Assembly: GCA_014529385.2 (NCBI GenBank)
Contig: CM043960.1
Span: 124,351,543 to 124,415,542 of the forward strand
Direction: 5' to 3'
Length of the DNA stretch: 64,000 nt
DNA from: Adiantum capillus-veneris
Lineage: Eukaryota > Streptophyta > Polypodiopsida > Polypodiales > Pteridaceae
Positions 44,581 through 57,053 of the stretch are shown piece after piece. The notes under the pieces are model-generated. The model searched no databases and was not told where the DNA came from. It saw only the letters and a program-made list of their open reading frames with translations. A program made the position numbers and the translations under genes. Every line of letters starts with the position of its first letter. Position 1 is the stretch's first letter.

Positions 44581-45493
44581 CCTCCACCTCAGCCTCACCC
44601 TCGACAACCCCTCCCCCCCCCCTTTCCGTGCCCCCTCCACCTTCTCCCTCTACCTTTCCATCTCGCCCTCCTCTCTCTACCGCTCCCCCTCGTGCCCCCT
44701 CTTCCCCTTCTCCCTCGTGCCCCCCTGTTCCCTCATCTCCTCCCGCTCAAGCCCCGCAGCCGCCCCAGGGGGCAGGGCACTCCTCGGCTGCTAGGAGATC
44801 TCTTGGCAGCGCTTTTGCCACTAGTCTTGGTGAGAGAGGGACAACCTTTCTTGCGACCCCCTCTTCTAGTGCAGACGTCCCCCTTTGCAGCAGTTCCTCG
44901 TGGTCTGACGAGCTTCGACATTCGTCGTTGTTGGGATTTCTTTGCCTACGACTTTACACGGTTTCTCGGCGACCCCTCACCAGACCTTGAGGCAGACTGC
45001 TTCAGAGTTCATATTCTGTTCCTTGCAGCTAGGGGGATAGAGGCCTTGGACGTAGCGGTTGGCTTCTCTTTTCTCCTATGCGGCGGGAGCCAGGCTGAGT
45101 GGTCTCTAGACTCATTGTTGGAGTGGCTGTAGACACAAGCCCTAGAGTTCTCTCACCACATGGGAGACCTAGGGGTTACAGACTTGCTTCGGACTCTGTG
45201 GCCGTTGGCCAAGTTTTCTGTGACACCTCCAGACGCAGCAGGATGTAGACACATTGTGGTTCACTTCTTTGCTGACATGCAGAGCCCGCCATGTTATGTA
45301 CACATACATGAGGACTCCTGGACAGAGGAGGTTGCTTTGCGCACGGCTCGTTCTACTTGGGCTTGGGCCAGACACTCTGTGCAGTCATGCCTATCTGGAG
45401 GACGCTCGGATGTGGATTACTCCCCATTCAAGCTTGCCTCAAAGATAGCACGGTTAGCTGTTGCGGCAACATCAGTTCTTTCTCGCTCCCCAT

Positions 45494-46254
45494 GAGGATC
45501 GTCTCATGGAACGTGTAGGGATTAGGTGGGCCCAGTTTCAGCGTCAGAGGGGCCGACTGCGTTAGGAGCTTCAGCGATGCCTTGTGGGAGGAGAGATTGA
45601 CCTTCTTATGCTACAGGAGCATCATCTGGGAGAGCCGCATTAGACGTTGTGGTCAGCTTTTGTGTGGAAGATATGAGACTTTTTGGTCAGCTGCATTTGG
45701 ACCTGGAGACATCCAAGGCGTGGTATGTATGACTATTGCGGATTCTTTGCAGCAGGCCATTGTGGGCAGAGGGATTATTGTGCCAGGCAGGGCTCAGTGG
45801 ATCACTATGCAGGTTCAGGGTTGCCTTGTGGGTTTCCTAAACATCTATGCGCCCAATGTGGCGAGTGCACGTGCAGAGTTTTGGTCTCAGATTGTTCAGT
45901 CTCTGCCGTAGGCAAAGCAATGGTGCATTGGGGGTGACTTCAACTTGTTGGAGGACCCCTCTGACAGGATTGGAGGTAGCCATACTAGTGTGCATGGAGT
46001 TGAGTTGGCAGTTGGGCGAGGTTTTGTATGACTCTGCGGGTTTCAGATGTGTGGCAGCATTCTAGCTTTGTGAGGCTCCCAGACAGCCTGGCCTTCTCTC
46101 GTTCGGATCGTAGAGTGGTTGGAGTGAATTTATCTCGGATAGATCGCTTCTACACTAGTGACCACTTCTGTGACTTGGGTGGGACAGTTGGCATTCTGGC
46201 CGGGACTTCCTTTTCGGACCATGCACCAGTGATCCTCACAATGACAGATAGGCA

Positions 46255-46287
<33 letters not shown>

Positions 46288-48938
46288 GCACGATGCTACG
46301 CATCATGAGAGGGTCTTGTTGGACTCTGCACTCAGAGAGCGAGTTTTGGCTCTTTGGACAGAGAGCTTAGACATGTAGGATTCTCCTTCTGACAGAGTGG
46401 CCTCAGGACTTGCTCAGCTTAGTCGACTCTTTCTTCAGGAGTCCTTGGCTCGCCTGGCTGCAGCGAGAGAGGAGGAGCAGTGTCTCTGGCGGGGCGTTGC
46501 TTCCTTGCAGAGGATGTAGGAGAAGCATCTAGACGGTCCTTGGTTGGAGGAGCAGTTGCAGTAGGCTCGCCAGGAGCTTGTCAGCATGGAGGAGAGGCGC
46601 CATGAGTTTGCTTTCCATTGACATGCATCTCAGTGGACCAAGGTGGGTGACAAAGTGACAGGCACTTTCTTTGAGGCAGTGGGGCCCCGGCATACGCATG
46701 CCAAGGTTAGTCAGTTGAGGAGGCCCGACGGGTCAATTGCTTCAGAGCCAGAGGACATGCGTGCAGTTGCTACTGACTTTTATCGTGATCTATTGTCTGC
46801 AGAGCCTCAGTCAGAGCGTCACGATGCATGTTGAGAGCAGGTGTGGGCACAGATGCCTTGTCTTGTGACTGAGGAGATGCTCCAAAGGCTTGAGCTGCCT
46901 CTTCAGCTAGAGGAGCTACACGTGGCTCTTAGAGCACTGCCCCGTGGTAGCTGTCCAGGTGAGGATGGTTTGACTCCCAGTTTTTTCTTGTAGTACTGGG
47001 ACTTGCTTGGCTCAGATCTCTGCAGCGCTTTTCAACACATCTTGCACATAGGAGAGATGCCTGACAGCATGAGTGAGGGCCTGATCTACCTCATTCCCAA
47101 GGAGGGTGGCTCCTTGGATGAGATTCGACAGTGGCGACCCATCACCGTCCTCAACTCATCCTACAAAATTCTTGCCAAGGCTCTGAGTTTTAAGGATTCA
47201 GCCACTCCTTGAGAGCATTATACATGGGACACAGACAGGTTTTGTCAAGGAGCGTAGTATCCTTGACAAAATCTTTACTTTTTGGGAGGCTTCTGCCCTC
47301 GCGTGGCTTTGTGGTGAGGATCTGGTGATACTTCTTCTCGTTGAGAAGGCCTACGATAGAGTTGACTGGGACTTTTTGGAGGGCACTCTACGCAGGATGG
47401 GCTTCTCGGATGCTTGGATTAGAGGTGTGTCAGCTCTGTACAGGCAGGCACACAGTCAGATACTTTTGTCAAGAGGTAGAGGTGATCGTTTCATGCTCAC
47501 ACGATCGGTCAGACATGGCTGTCCTCTTGCCCTCTTCCTCTTCTTGTCTATGCTGAGGCGATGAGCAGATTTTTGGTTTCACAGCAGGTTGGTTTACGTG
47601 GCTTAGCGCTCCCTATTCGGGGAGATGAGCTATTGGATGCTGAGTTTGCAGATGACTCAGCCTTATACTTGGATAGCCAGGAGGCCAACCTTCACAGGTG
47701 TGAGCAGGCTCTTGAGACCTTTTGCTGTGCAATAGGCCCACTGATCAACTGGAGAAAGATAGTGGCTTTCTCGGTTGGTAGTGCTCCTATGCCGAATTGG
47801 ATGCCAGGTGCGGGTTTCACATGGATTCCCCCAGGGACTGCAGTTCGATACTTGGGCTGTCAGGTTGGCTTGGACTTGTCTCTCGAGCAGCAGATTGCTC
47901 CCCTCCTCCTGTCCATCAGGAGGAAGTTGTTGCATTGGAGCTCCGTACGACTTTCTCTGGCAGGCAGAGTTGTAGTGGCCAACCAGGTTTTGTTGGCTAC
48001 TATGTGGTACATCACTTCTTGTTGGATCTTTTCGAGTTCTTGCATTAGTCGGGTCGAGTGGCTGATCAGGAACTTCCTTTGGTCAGGGCGTGACACTCAG
48101 ATAGCTCGGGCCAAAGTGGCAGGGCAGGTCATCATTCTTCCTTGTTCTCAGGGAGGGTTGGGGATCATAGAACCAGCACATTAGAGCAGAGCCCTTCTAG
48201 GGAAGTTTATCGTTGGAGGACTTTTTCCAGGAGAGGAGCCCTGGAAGTAGTTCTTACTTCAACGGCTTAGTGATAAAGTGCCTCAGGTTGGAGGCCCCTC
48301 GCAACCTTCGACCAGATGGATTCTGATAGAGATGCGCAGAGTTGGCTTGAGCAGGAGAGTGGAGGACTGCCTCGCTATGAGTCTGCTCCGATCCTGGGAG
48401 CAGCTGCGGAGAGGCCTCGAGCAGCGTTAGCCTACTTGCACGGAGGAGCGCCTGAGACAGCCCCTTGTTTGGAACCCCATGGTTAGCACTCAGAGAGGCC
48501 ACTTGGTTGGTAGTAGGCCTCATGTTTCCTGGGGTCCCATGGTAGAGGGTCCAACATGCACTTTAGGTGGGCTATAGTTCTCAGGCTTGTTAGAGGAGCT
48601 GCAAGGCATCCAGTTACAGGGCATGAGACGGGTGCAGAGCATGTGTCAGGACATCTCAGAGGCAATACCAGCTGAGTGGCTCGCTCCTCTCGAGTCAGCA
48701 GCTCCCAGATGGATCAGGGCCTTCACGCGACTGGAGGTTCTCATCGCAGTTCGGGCTTGCTCAGAGACTGTACCCTCCCTGTTTTTCGAGCTACCTACAA
48801 GGTGAGGGTTGGTTACTCCGAGTTTCAGTAGAGGCCCCACAGGTGGCAGAGTGCTGTTTTCAGAGGATCCGAGTTGTGGGCATCTGTGGGAGGACCTGTG
48901 TCATAGATCTTGACCCAGCAACTCTAGAGATTGGCTAG
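45494..48938 (+). pseudogene. LINE-2 ORF2 remnant, endonuclease and RT
   Basis: EN starts MRIVSWNV (45491-45515) followed by a stop and GLGGP. Later pieces are LNIYAPN (45838), WCIGGDFNLLEDP with nearby Asp (45921-45957), SRIDRFYTSD (46134) and FSDHAPVIL (46213). A G30 run sits at 46257-46286. RT: LIYLIPKEGG then WRPITVLNSSYKILAKAL (47085-47195), VEKAYDRVDWDF (47340), HGCPLALFLFL, EFADDSALYLD (47642), RYLGCQVGL. FADD is kept, but at least ten stops and frameshifts interrupt it. This looks like the L1 lineage, unlike LINE-1. Confidence 0.85.
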
Positions 48939-49080
48939 AGGCTCTCATCGCAGTTCGGGCTTGCTCAGAGACTGTACCCTCCCTGTTTTTCGAGCTACAA
49001 GGTGAGGGTCGGTTACTTTGAGTTTCAGTAGAGGCCCCACAGGTGGCAGAGTGCTGTTTTCAGAGGATCCGAGTTGTGGG
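48741..49080 (+). repeat. 204-bp tandem duplication in LINE-2 ORF2
   Basis: TCATCGCAGTTCGGGCTTGC begins at 48741 and 48945. The second copy continues on the far side of Gypsy-C (GTGGGCATCTGTGGGAGGAC at 55497), so the duplication is older than the Gypsy-C insertion. Confidence 0.88.
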
Positions 49081-49611
49081 TGTCACAGAGTGATGACGTG
49101 CCGGACAACAGAAACCCTAATTTCTGCCAGAAACCCTAAAATTCCTGCAAACCCTAATTTCTGTCAGAAACCCTAATTTCCGGAAATCGCGGAGGCTGAA
49201 TTTTTTTTTTTTGGAAAAATGATGAGCAACGTGAATTTTTCTTTTTTTTATAAAAAAAGAGAAAAAGACTCTCTAAGAGCGAGATAGAACTGATGCTTTT
49301 TATTTTAAAAGCTTTTGGGGCTCTGCCTTTGGGCATCCCTTGTAATCTTTAAATTAGTGGTGAGGGCCTCACTTCTCAGAGCATCTGGACGCAGAGTCTG
49401 AGAGTGAAACCCTAACCGCTCTTTTGTACTTTGATGATTGATTAATATAAAAAGAAATGCCGAAAGGGGCGCCAGTCTTTGGGGCCAATATCTCTAGGCA
49501 CGGAACTCCGCTGGGCCAGTGCAAATCTATTGTGATTTGTGAATTGTTTTGAAGTGGTTATTTGGTGCTGTCGCGATTGATTCTTGACTTGGAGTGTCCA
49601 AGTCTGTTACA
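49081..49611 (+). repeat. 5' LTR of Gypsy-C
   Basis: 531 bp, TGTCACAGAGTGATGACG to GTCTGTTACA. It has four AAACCCTAA telo-box motifs at about 49110-49175, versus two in the 3' LTR (a ~37-bp indel). TATA-like TATAAAAAG is near 49448. Confidence 0.93.
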
Positions 49612-49612
49612 G

Positions 49613-49624
49613 TGGTATCAGAGC
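49613..49624 (+). other. Primer-binding site of Gypsy-C
   Basis: TGGTATCAGAGC, one base after the 5' LTR; complementary to initiator tRNA-Met. Confidence 0.93.
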
Positions 49625-49682
49625 ACGGCCGATTTCTCTTCTACGGGAAATCCGATCCTCGAATTTTTTTTCCGCGGTACCT

Positions 49683-51240
49683 ATGGCTTCAGGCAATGAT
49701 CAGTCGACTCCCTCTGCATCTGGAGATGCGGGTTGGGATCACAACGAAGATTCAGACAGAGAGTATGGCCCGCCTCGGCCTACTCAGGCGGAGCAAAGAG
49801 AGATGGAGCGTCGTCAATTGATTGGCGATGCAACAAAGATGATGCTCAATTTTTCCAAGGACCCAAAGATGGCAAAATATATGAACCAGACCTCTTTGGA
49901 AGAGGTACAGATGGAGTGGCAGAGAACCACAACACCACTCCCGAAACCCGCTCTCAAGAAACCTTCTGCCTCCAAGAAATATACGGAGAAGGAACTGGAG
50001 AACGTGGTTGATACACGGATTGCTCAGCTTTTTGACGCGCAAAAGAAAGCCAAAAAGCACGGCAAAAAGCAGAAGAAAAGCACTGACTTTCTAGGTTATT
50101 TGGGTCGTCAGTTGACTTTTGACAAGGCAAAGAAACAGAAGAAGCGTGTTCGATTTGAAGGAGTACCCAGTTCTTCTTCTTCTTCTTCTTCTGACAGTTC
50201 TTCTAGCTCTTCAGATTCGAGCGAAGAAGACAGAAAAGGTAAAAAGCGAAGCAAGAAACAAAGCTTCTGAAAGGGCAAGAAGAAGGCTACATCTCGCCCA
50301 GAGACTGACAGTTCTACTGAGGACTTGTCTACAGACAGCTCAGATTCTGATCATGGAAACTTTTATGCGAACAACAAGAATTTTTACAAAGCCAACCAGT
50401 ATGACTTTCTCGAAGATGAAAGCAAGAAAGTCCGAGAGTTTAAGGAAGGTGGCCACTCGATCAAGTTTGATACTTTTCAGGATACTCAGATGCTTCGAAG
50501 GCTTTGTCTTTTATACAGCAGTTTGACATCGATTTCGCGAGAGGACGCTCTTCAGAGCCTCCAAGATTCAGAGAGCTGCCTCTTACCTTAAGGGGAATGC
50601 TTGTACTTGGTGGTCCACGCTTCTTTTAAACAAGACTGCACCAGTTACATGGCTGAAATTTAAGAGGCTTTTTATTTCTTCTTGGTTGACGCAAGAGTTT
50701 GAACGAGATATACGAGCTGCTTGGAACCATCTTCGGATGACCAAGAGCGATACAGTAAATACTTACTGTGAAAGATTCTGGAGCTCTTTTCTACCCGCCT
50801 CTTCATTCAAGAAGATCTCGTTTAGAGAACAGATTGAGCGGTTTACCTTGGGTCTACCTATAGAGATCCGAGATCACTGCTTGGAATAGAAGTCAACTTC
50901 TATTCAGGAGTTGATGAGTCATGCGAAGCGGGGCTTTGCCATTCACTCTGGCAGTCTGACCTACCCCACAGATGAGGCCATGACACAACGAGCCGAACAG
51001 ACTTCTGGGAATGAAAGTAGAAAGAAAAAGAGCAACCCAGAGAAGAAGGATGCACGACCCAAGTTTACTCCTGAGGAGAGAGCTCGCTTCATCAGAGAGG
51101 GGAAGTGCTTTGGATGCGGGGAACATGGACATATCTCCGCGAAGTGCCCTAATAAGGCACAGAAAGAACAGAATGATAAAGACGACAACAGGCCTCAGAG
51201 TTCGAGAGCAGCTGAGGAATGTGGCAAAAAAGGTAGATAG
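49683..51240 (+). pseudogene. Gypsy-C gag
   Basis: ATG at 49683 starts MASGNDQSTPSASGDAGWDH. N-terminal part: Q/E-rich, then a K-rich basic stretch (KKAKKHGKKQKK) and a long Ser/Asp run (50175-50225). An in-frame TGA at 50268 follows KKQSF, where the family continues. The capsid core reads HSIKFDTFQDTQ, (other frame) CTWWSTLLL, FKRLFISSWLTQEFERD and FTLGLPIEIRDHCLE, with a TAG at 50887. The zinc knuckle C-x2-C-x4-H-x4-C is intact (CFGCGEHGHISAKC, 51109-51150). So the domains are all present but split by two stops and two frameshifts. Confidence 0.88.
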
Positions 51241-51299
51241 AAAAGCAGAACTGTTACCACATGGCGTGGGACCTGCACCGAATCTAATGAATGAAAGTA

Positions 51300-54200
51300 C
51301 AAACTTTGCCGCTTTTAGGGCAAAGTGAAGGATCAGGAAGCTCTTTTGAAGGAGCCAAGGCCAACTTCTTTTCACTTGGAATTGGCGGCTCGATTTGGAA
51401 TTACGCCCGATAGACTGACGCCACAGGCGGAGGTAGTTCGACTGGCACCCGGATGGGATGTTGCCATTACACCGAGCATTGGCAAACTTCGTTTGCAATG
51501 ACAGGGGTGTTCAGGGCACGCGAGTGACGTTCTACTCGGGATCCCTTGGTACCACAAGAACTACGCCGTGGTTGACTACCGGGCCGAGAAAGCGACTTTG
51601 ATAAATGAAGGGCTTAGAGATTGTACTTGATGAACTTCAGTTTTCTTACTCATTCTTTTGGGAGAACTGAACGATGGATAAAGGTTGAATATGTTTTGAC
51701 CTGAAGAAAAGAACGCTAAGATTTTTTCTCCACGCTCATGCCGATCGCTTCTGAGAGGGCCTGAAGATCATACCATTGATCTGATATCTGGAAGCACGCC
51801 ACCGAATCGGCCACCTTATCGTGTGAGCCGAGTACAGAATGAAAAGATTATGAACCAAGTGAAAGACCTCTTGGAAAAGGGTCTTGTCCAGCCTAGTACT
51901 TCACCGTATTGCTCTCCAATGTTGTTGGTTTTGAAGAAAGACGGATCTTGGAGAATGTGCATCGATTATAGCGCTCTCAACAAAATCACCATCAAGAACA
52001 TATTTCCGATTCCTAGGATCGATGATATACTTGACAGGTTACAGGGATCCTCGTGCTTTAGCAGGATTGACTTGAAGAGTGGATATCATCAGAACAGGAT
52101 AGGGCTAGGAGATGTCTACAAGAAAGCTTTTCGAACGACTTTTGGGTTATTTGAGCTTTTGGTGATGCCTTTTGGCTTAACCAATGCTCTTGCGACATTT
52201 AACCGGTTGATGGACAAGATTTTTCGAGAGTACAGGCTATTTGTTGGCACTTTCTTTGACGACATCATTGTTTTCTCCAAGAATGAGGCAGAACACAGAG
52301 ATCATCTGCGTCAAGTCTTTCAGGCATTACGAGATCACACGCTAGTGATTAATGCAAAGAAAAGTGAATTTTTCCTACCAGAGATTCACTTTTTGGGACA
52401 CATTGTGTCTGCAAGCAAGAGTGCAAATGGACTCGGCCAAGATAGAGACTATCCGTGATTGGCCCGATTTGAGGAATGTCCATGAAGTTAGAAGCTTCTT
52501 GGGACTGTGTTCGTACTACAGGCGGTTCATACGAAAGTTTGCAGAGGTTGCTTCCCCTTTGCATACCTTGACACAGAAAGGAGTACGTTTTTCGTGGGGA
52601 CCCATAGAGGTGACTGCCTTTCGGACATTGAAAGAGAATTTAACTACGGGACCTGTTTTGACTTTGCCGGACTTGCAGAAGTCATTTGAAGTGTATTGTG
52701 ATGCTTGTGGTCGTAGTCTGGGTGCGGTCTTGATGCAAGAAGGCCATGTCATAGCTTACGAGAGCCGTTTGTTCTCTAGGCCGGAGATGACAGCACAGAT
52801 CTATGAGAAAGAGCTTTTGGCGGTTATCCATGCTCTTACTCAGTGGCGGCATTACCTACTGTGAGCGGATTTTATTGTCTTTACAGACCATAAGAGTTTG
52901 CGCTACTTCTTGTCACAGAAGCAGCTTTCGGAAAAGCAGATGCCGTGGGTGAACATCTTGTCATAGTTCCACTTCGAGATTGTCCATGTGCAGGGACAAA
53001 AGAATGTGGTGGCAGATGCTTTGTCTCGGAAACCGTCGGTTCTGGCTATTTCCGCGATACATCATAGGAGCTTCAAGGATATGGTCAATCATTGTGCCAC
53101 AGATACAAATTTTGCAGATATTTTCACACAGATACGAGATGGGGAGACAGTAGCTGGATACTCCCTTCGGGAAGGCTACTTGATGAAAAAGACTATGTTG
53201 TGCGTTACACAGCCGTTGAGGGAAAAGGTTATGACTGAATGCCACTGTCCACCTTTTACGGGTCACCGTGGCATTGCTACCTCCATGAAAGGGGTAGAGA
53301 GATATTTCTTTTGGCGGAGACTCAAGAAGGATGTGGAAGAGTTTGTGCGCAGTTGCTTGGTATGCCAGAAGGTCAACTTTGACAGGCATAAGGCACGGAG
53401 ATTGTTCTAGCCTTTACCCATACCCACCCGCCCCTAGGAAAATATTGAAATGGATTTCATTTTTTTGATCTCCCGAGAACACAGAATGATCACGATGATT
53501 TTCCGATTGCATGGCACGTCGGAGATGATTCTCTCCGACAGAGACCCCAGATTTATGAGTTTGTTTTGGAAGGCAATTTGGGAGAACATTGGCACGCAGT
53601 TGCAGTTCTCGTCATCGTTCCAGTTGGAGACTGACGGGCAATTTGAGGTTGCCAATTCAGTGATTTTAGATTTATTGAAGTCTTGTATCTCGGATCAGAA
53701 GACTCAATGGGAAAAGAACTTACCTTTGGTGGAATTTGCCTACAATAACACGATACACTCTTCGACGGGGAAGATGCCATGTGAGATTGTTGAAAGTGCT
53801 GCGAAGGTTCCATCCTTCCTGAGCACGAAAGATTAGAAATTTGAAGCGGATGAATATTCACGAGATTTGGATAGGGCTTTTGCCAAGGTTCGCGAGACTT
53901 TGCAGGAGTCTCAAGAACGATAGAAAAAGGTAGCGGATCTCCATCGTTGCGACTTGAAATTGAAGGAGGATGATTGGGTGCTCTTACGTTTTGAGAAGGC
54001 ACGCCTACGAAAGAAAAAGGGAAAGGAGAGGCTTTTTCCAAAGCTTAGTATGCGATACTACAGACCTTTCCAGATCACTGACAAGATAAATGATGTCTCC
54101 TTCCGATTGAAACTGCCAGATACTTGGAGGATTCATAATGCATTGCATGTGAGTCTCTTGAACCCTGTTAAGGGTGATGTGCCTGATGATGGGGAGCCTG

Positions 54201-54407
54201 ATGAGCAACCCGAAGTGGAAGAAAACGAGGAAGTCCTTGTTCCTGAACAGATTTTGGCACATAACGATACGAAGAAAGGTAAAGTCCGAAGGCGTGTTCT
54301 TGGTTAAGTTCAAGAACTTTCCTGCATTTGATGCGAAGTGGATGGAGGAGGAGGACCTAGCAGATACTCCTCGGATTGTGAAACTTTACCTCGATGTTTT
54401 GGTTTAG
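51300..54407 (+). pseudogene. Gypsy-C pol: protease, RT, RNase H, integrase, chromodomain
   Basis: Protease end: DVLLGIPWYHKNYAVVDY (51526-51580). [55 protein letters not shown] and FFDD at 52252-52263, so the active site is intact, unlike Gypsy-B. A frameshift follows near 52410. RNase H: VYCDACGRSLGAVLMQ, IYEKELLAVIHALTQW. Integrase: HHCC domain CHCPPFTGHRG ... CLVCQKVNF; then about 60 residues around the first catalytic Asp are missing between MDFIFLIS and MILSDRDPRF. YNNTIHSSTGKMPCEIVE follows. The C-terminal part has HNALHVSLLNPVKGD and a chromodomain-like VKFKNFPAFDAKWMEEEDLA (54302-54361). Confidence 0.9.
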
Positions 54408-55002
54408 CATAGTCTTCTCCAAACGGAACCCAGAATTCAGCTTGGCCGGAGATCTGGTGCAGTGGGATGCACAAGAGGGAAGTCACTCCGCTCCCTTGTC
54501 AACAGATGCCTTGATTTTGATACTAAAGTCACTGATGTCTCTTTGAGCTTCAGGGGTACTGAGAGCTGACAGTATTTTGTTGGATGACTTTATGAAATGG
54601 AATTCCTGATAATGATATTGATTTGTTCTTGACTTCTTGTGAGTGCAGGAACTGATAGCCGAAATGACTGTAGCATTTTGGTCTGATTGATCTCGAATAG
54701 ACATGGTTGCAATAGGGGTTAGTCAATCGGACATCGATGAGGTCCCGATTGGACCTAGATGTGATTGCTAGCTACATTGCCAATAAATCATGGTCTAAGA
54801 TCCGAATGAATGTTGAATGTCATGTGATGTCTGGTGATTTCCTGTGATGTCGTGTGAGGTGACTGTCGATTTTGTACATGTGCTAGATGTGTGTTCCTAG
54901 TACGTAGGTACTAACAGTCAGTGTCTGCTAAGACGGTTTATGGCTTTTGTCGGTTTTGCTGTTGTAATCGCGGTCGATTACAATGCTTTCAAGAGGGGGG
55001 TA
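54408..55002 (+). other. Gypsy-C 3' untranslated region with polypurine tract
   Basis: Non-coding sequence after pol; AAGAGGGGGG (54991-55000) is the polypurine tract, two bases before the 3' LTR. Confidence 0.75.
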
Positions 55003-55496
55003 TGTCATAGAGTGATGACGTGGCGGACAGCAGAAACCCTAATTTCTGCCAGAAACCCTAATTTCCGGAAATCGCGGAGGCTGATTTTTTTTTTTTTGGA
55101 AAAATGATGAGCGATGCGAATTTCGCTTTTTTTTATAAAAAAAGAGAAAAAGACTCTCTAAGAGAGAGAGAGAACTGATGCTTTTTATTTTAAAAGCTTT
55201 TGGGGCTCTGCTTTTGGGCATCCCTTGTAATCTTTAAATTAGTGGTGAGGGCCTCACTTCTTAGAGCATCTGGACGCAGAGTCTGAGAGTGAAACCCTAA
55301 CCGCTCTTTTGTACTTTGATGATTGATTAATATAAAAAGAAATACCGAAAGGGGCGCCAGTCTTTGGGGTCAATATCTCTAGGCGCGGAACTCCGTCGGG
55401 ATAGTGCAAATCTATTGTGATCTGTGAATTGTTTTGAAGTGGTTATTTGGTGCTGTCGCGATTGATTCTTGACTTGGAGTGTCCAAGTCTGTTACA
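55003..55496 (+). repeat. 3' LTR of Gypsy-C
   Basis: 494 bp, TGTCATAGAGTGATGACG to GTCTGTTACA. It differs from the 5' LTR by a ~37-bp indel that removes two telo-boxes and by scattered substitutions. Confidence 0.93.
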
Positions 55497-56577
55497 GTGG
55501 GCATCTGTGGGAGGACCTGTGTCATAGATCCTGACCGAGCAGCTCTAGAGACTGGCCACTGGAGACTGTGGGCTTGGGAGAGCTGTCCACTGGCACGAGT
55601 GCAGTGGGATCCTGGTGAGTGGTTTGGAGGGATCCTTTCTCCTCAGTAGATCATCCAAGTGTCCCTCTCTTTCAGTACAGTGTTCGACTGGGACGTCACA
55701 TATTGGCAGCATGGAGAGAGGCTCGTCCTACTGCAGCACCTCATTGGAAGGAGGAGGGTCTCACAGCCGAGTTTTTGTTAGCTTTTTGGGAGAGGTTGTG
55801 GGACTCCAGACAGCCGAGGCGAGCCACTTTGTTCCAGTGGCTGGTTGCACATCGATCTACAGCAGTTGGGAGCTGGCTTGTACGTAGTGGTCTCTCAACA
55901 TCACTGTCTTTGGGACTGTCCTTTGACACAACAGGTTTGGTTTCGTGTTCTTGGTCAGATGCCAGCTCTTTCTACAGCTCGGCAGTACACTTGGGGGGCA
56001 GCTGCTTGGTCCACTCTCACAGGCCCGGCACTTCAGTTTGAGCTATCCTCAACCAGTAGGATGATAATGATGCAGGGGGTCAACCTACACGCGAGCCTGC
56101 TACAGAGCTTACTCCACAGGAGTGGTGCAGTGAGAGAGGAGTGTTGGGAGCTCATGTGCGGTCTGAGACTCTGGTTCATCTGGCGGGCCTGCTGCTTCCG
56201 CATCTTCGAGGCTCGCTCAATACCACCAGCAGAGACTGTTCGGGATCTTTGGCTTGAGCTGATCCATACTGAGTAAAGTTCGAGAGACTCCAGGGCAGCT
56301 CCGACCGCATGCGGGAGCGCATAGAGGCTTTTCTTCGACTTTGGCGCCCTGGGCCTTTTTTCACCATGGTTTAGGGTGTGCTCAGATGGCACTACCGTCC
56401 ACTTGTGTGGCTCTTCCCTCCTCCCATCTCTTGATTTAGCCTCATTGTACATATGTTGTTTTTTCATTGGGAGAGTCTCCCCCTCTGAGTGTTGTAGCCC
56501 TCTCTTGTAGAGGTGGTTGTAGCCCTATGGGCAGTTTCATTAACTAATAAAAGGATCTTTTTCTCGAAAAAAAAAAA
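55497..56577 (+). pseudogene. LINE-2 ORF2 C-terminal end, 3' UTR and poly(A)
   Basis: Continuation of LINE-2 after Gypsy-C. Frames read VRLGRHILAAWREARPTAAP, FQWLVAHRSTAVGSW and (other frame) HHCLWDCPLTQQVWFRVL. This H-x3-C...C-P-x2-Q-x-V-W layout is the end of the plant LINE zinc-binding RT domain (zf-RVT). The WFIWRACCFRIFE segment follows, then a TAA at 56274. The 3' UTR ends TTAACTAATAAAAGGATC and A11 (56567-56577). Confidence 0.8.
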
Positions 56578-56590
56578 AAGTGTAAAAGGC
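56578..56590. repeat. Right target-site duplication of LINE-2
   Basis: AAGTGTAAAAGGC, identical to 43133-43145; intron sequence (CAATGTGGAAGG) resumes after it. Confidence 0.88.
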
Positions 56591-57053
56591 CAATGTGGAA
56601 GGCTAAGCTTGCCTCAGACTCTGCAAAACAATAAGTCTTTAGGAGGAGTCAGGTTCGAGAGGATGGTGATACAGAGAAGGGAATGAGGACGGGTAAGGGG
56701 AAGGAAGTAGCAAAGCAGGTGAGGAGTGTAGAGAGAGCAGGAAAAGGGGAAGGCCCCCTTTCTTTAATGTGGGGGTTAGGAGGACATGCACAAGGTGAGA
56801 TCGTAGGTTGTGGTTTTATTAATAGGTAGATATTATCCTGCTATAATTCAAAATCTAATGCATGCACAGTTCTGAGCATCTCTCACCACAAAACATTCAA
56901 GGTTCCCACAATGGCATGGAAGCCTGAGAATGAAACTTCACGATTTCCATTATAAGCTATTATGCTCGGAAGTCCTTATTTGAAGTTTTGGAGATTGTGC
57001 TTTCGTTAGTTTTCTGTTTTTCTTGTATTAATCCTTTCATTGACCTCTTGAAG

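Larger units (their letters stand above)
49076..55501 (+). mobile_element. Gypsy-C: full-length chromodomain Ty3/gypsy retrotransposon with 5-bp TSD
   Basis: GTGGG at 49076-49080 and 55497-55501 flanks an element from 49081 (TGTCACAG) to 55496 (GTTACA). Order: 5' LTR, PBS, gag, protease, RT, RNase H, integrase, chromodomain, PPT, 3' LTR. It is the same family as Gypsy-B and inserted into LINE-2. The ORF has several stops and deletions, so this copy is not autonomous. Confidence 0.93.
43146..56577 (+). mobile_element. LINE-2: plant L1-type LINE, interrupted by Gypsy-C
   Basis: Bounded by 13-bp target duplications and ending in a poly(A) run (56567-56577). Order: GC-rich 5' region with C54, ORF1 remnant, P/S-rich linker, endonuclease, RT, Cys/His C-terminal domain (after Gypsy-C), 3' UTR ending AATAAAAGG..., poly(A). 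Without Gypsy-C it would be about 7 kb. ORFs are broken by many stops (CAG/CAA to TAG/TAA type) and frameshifts. Confidence 0.88.
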
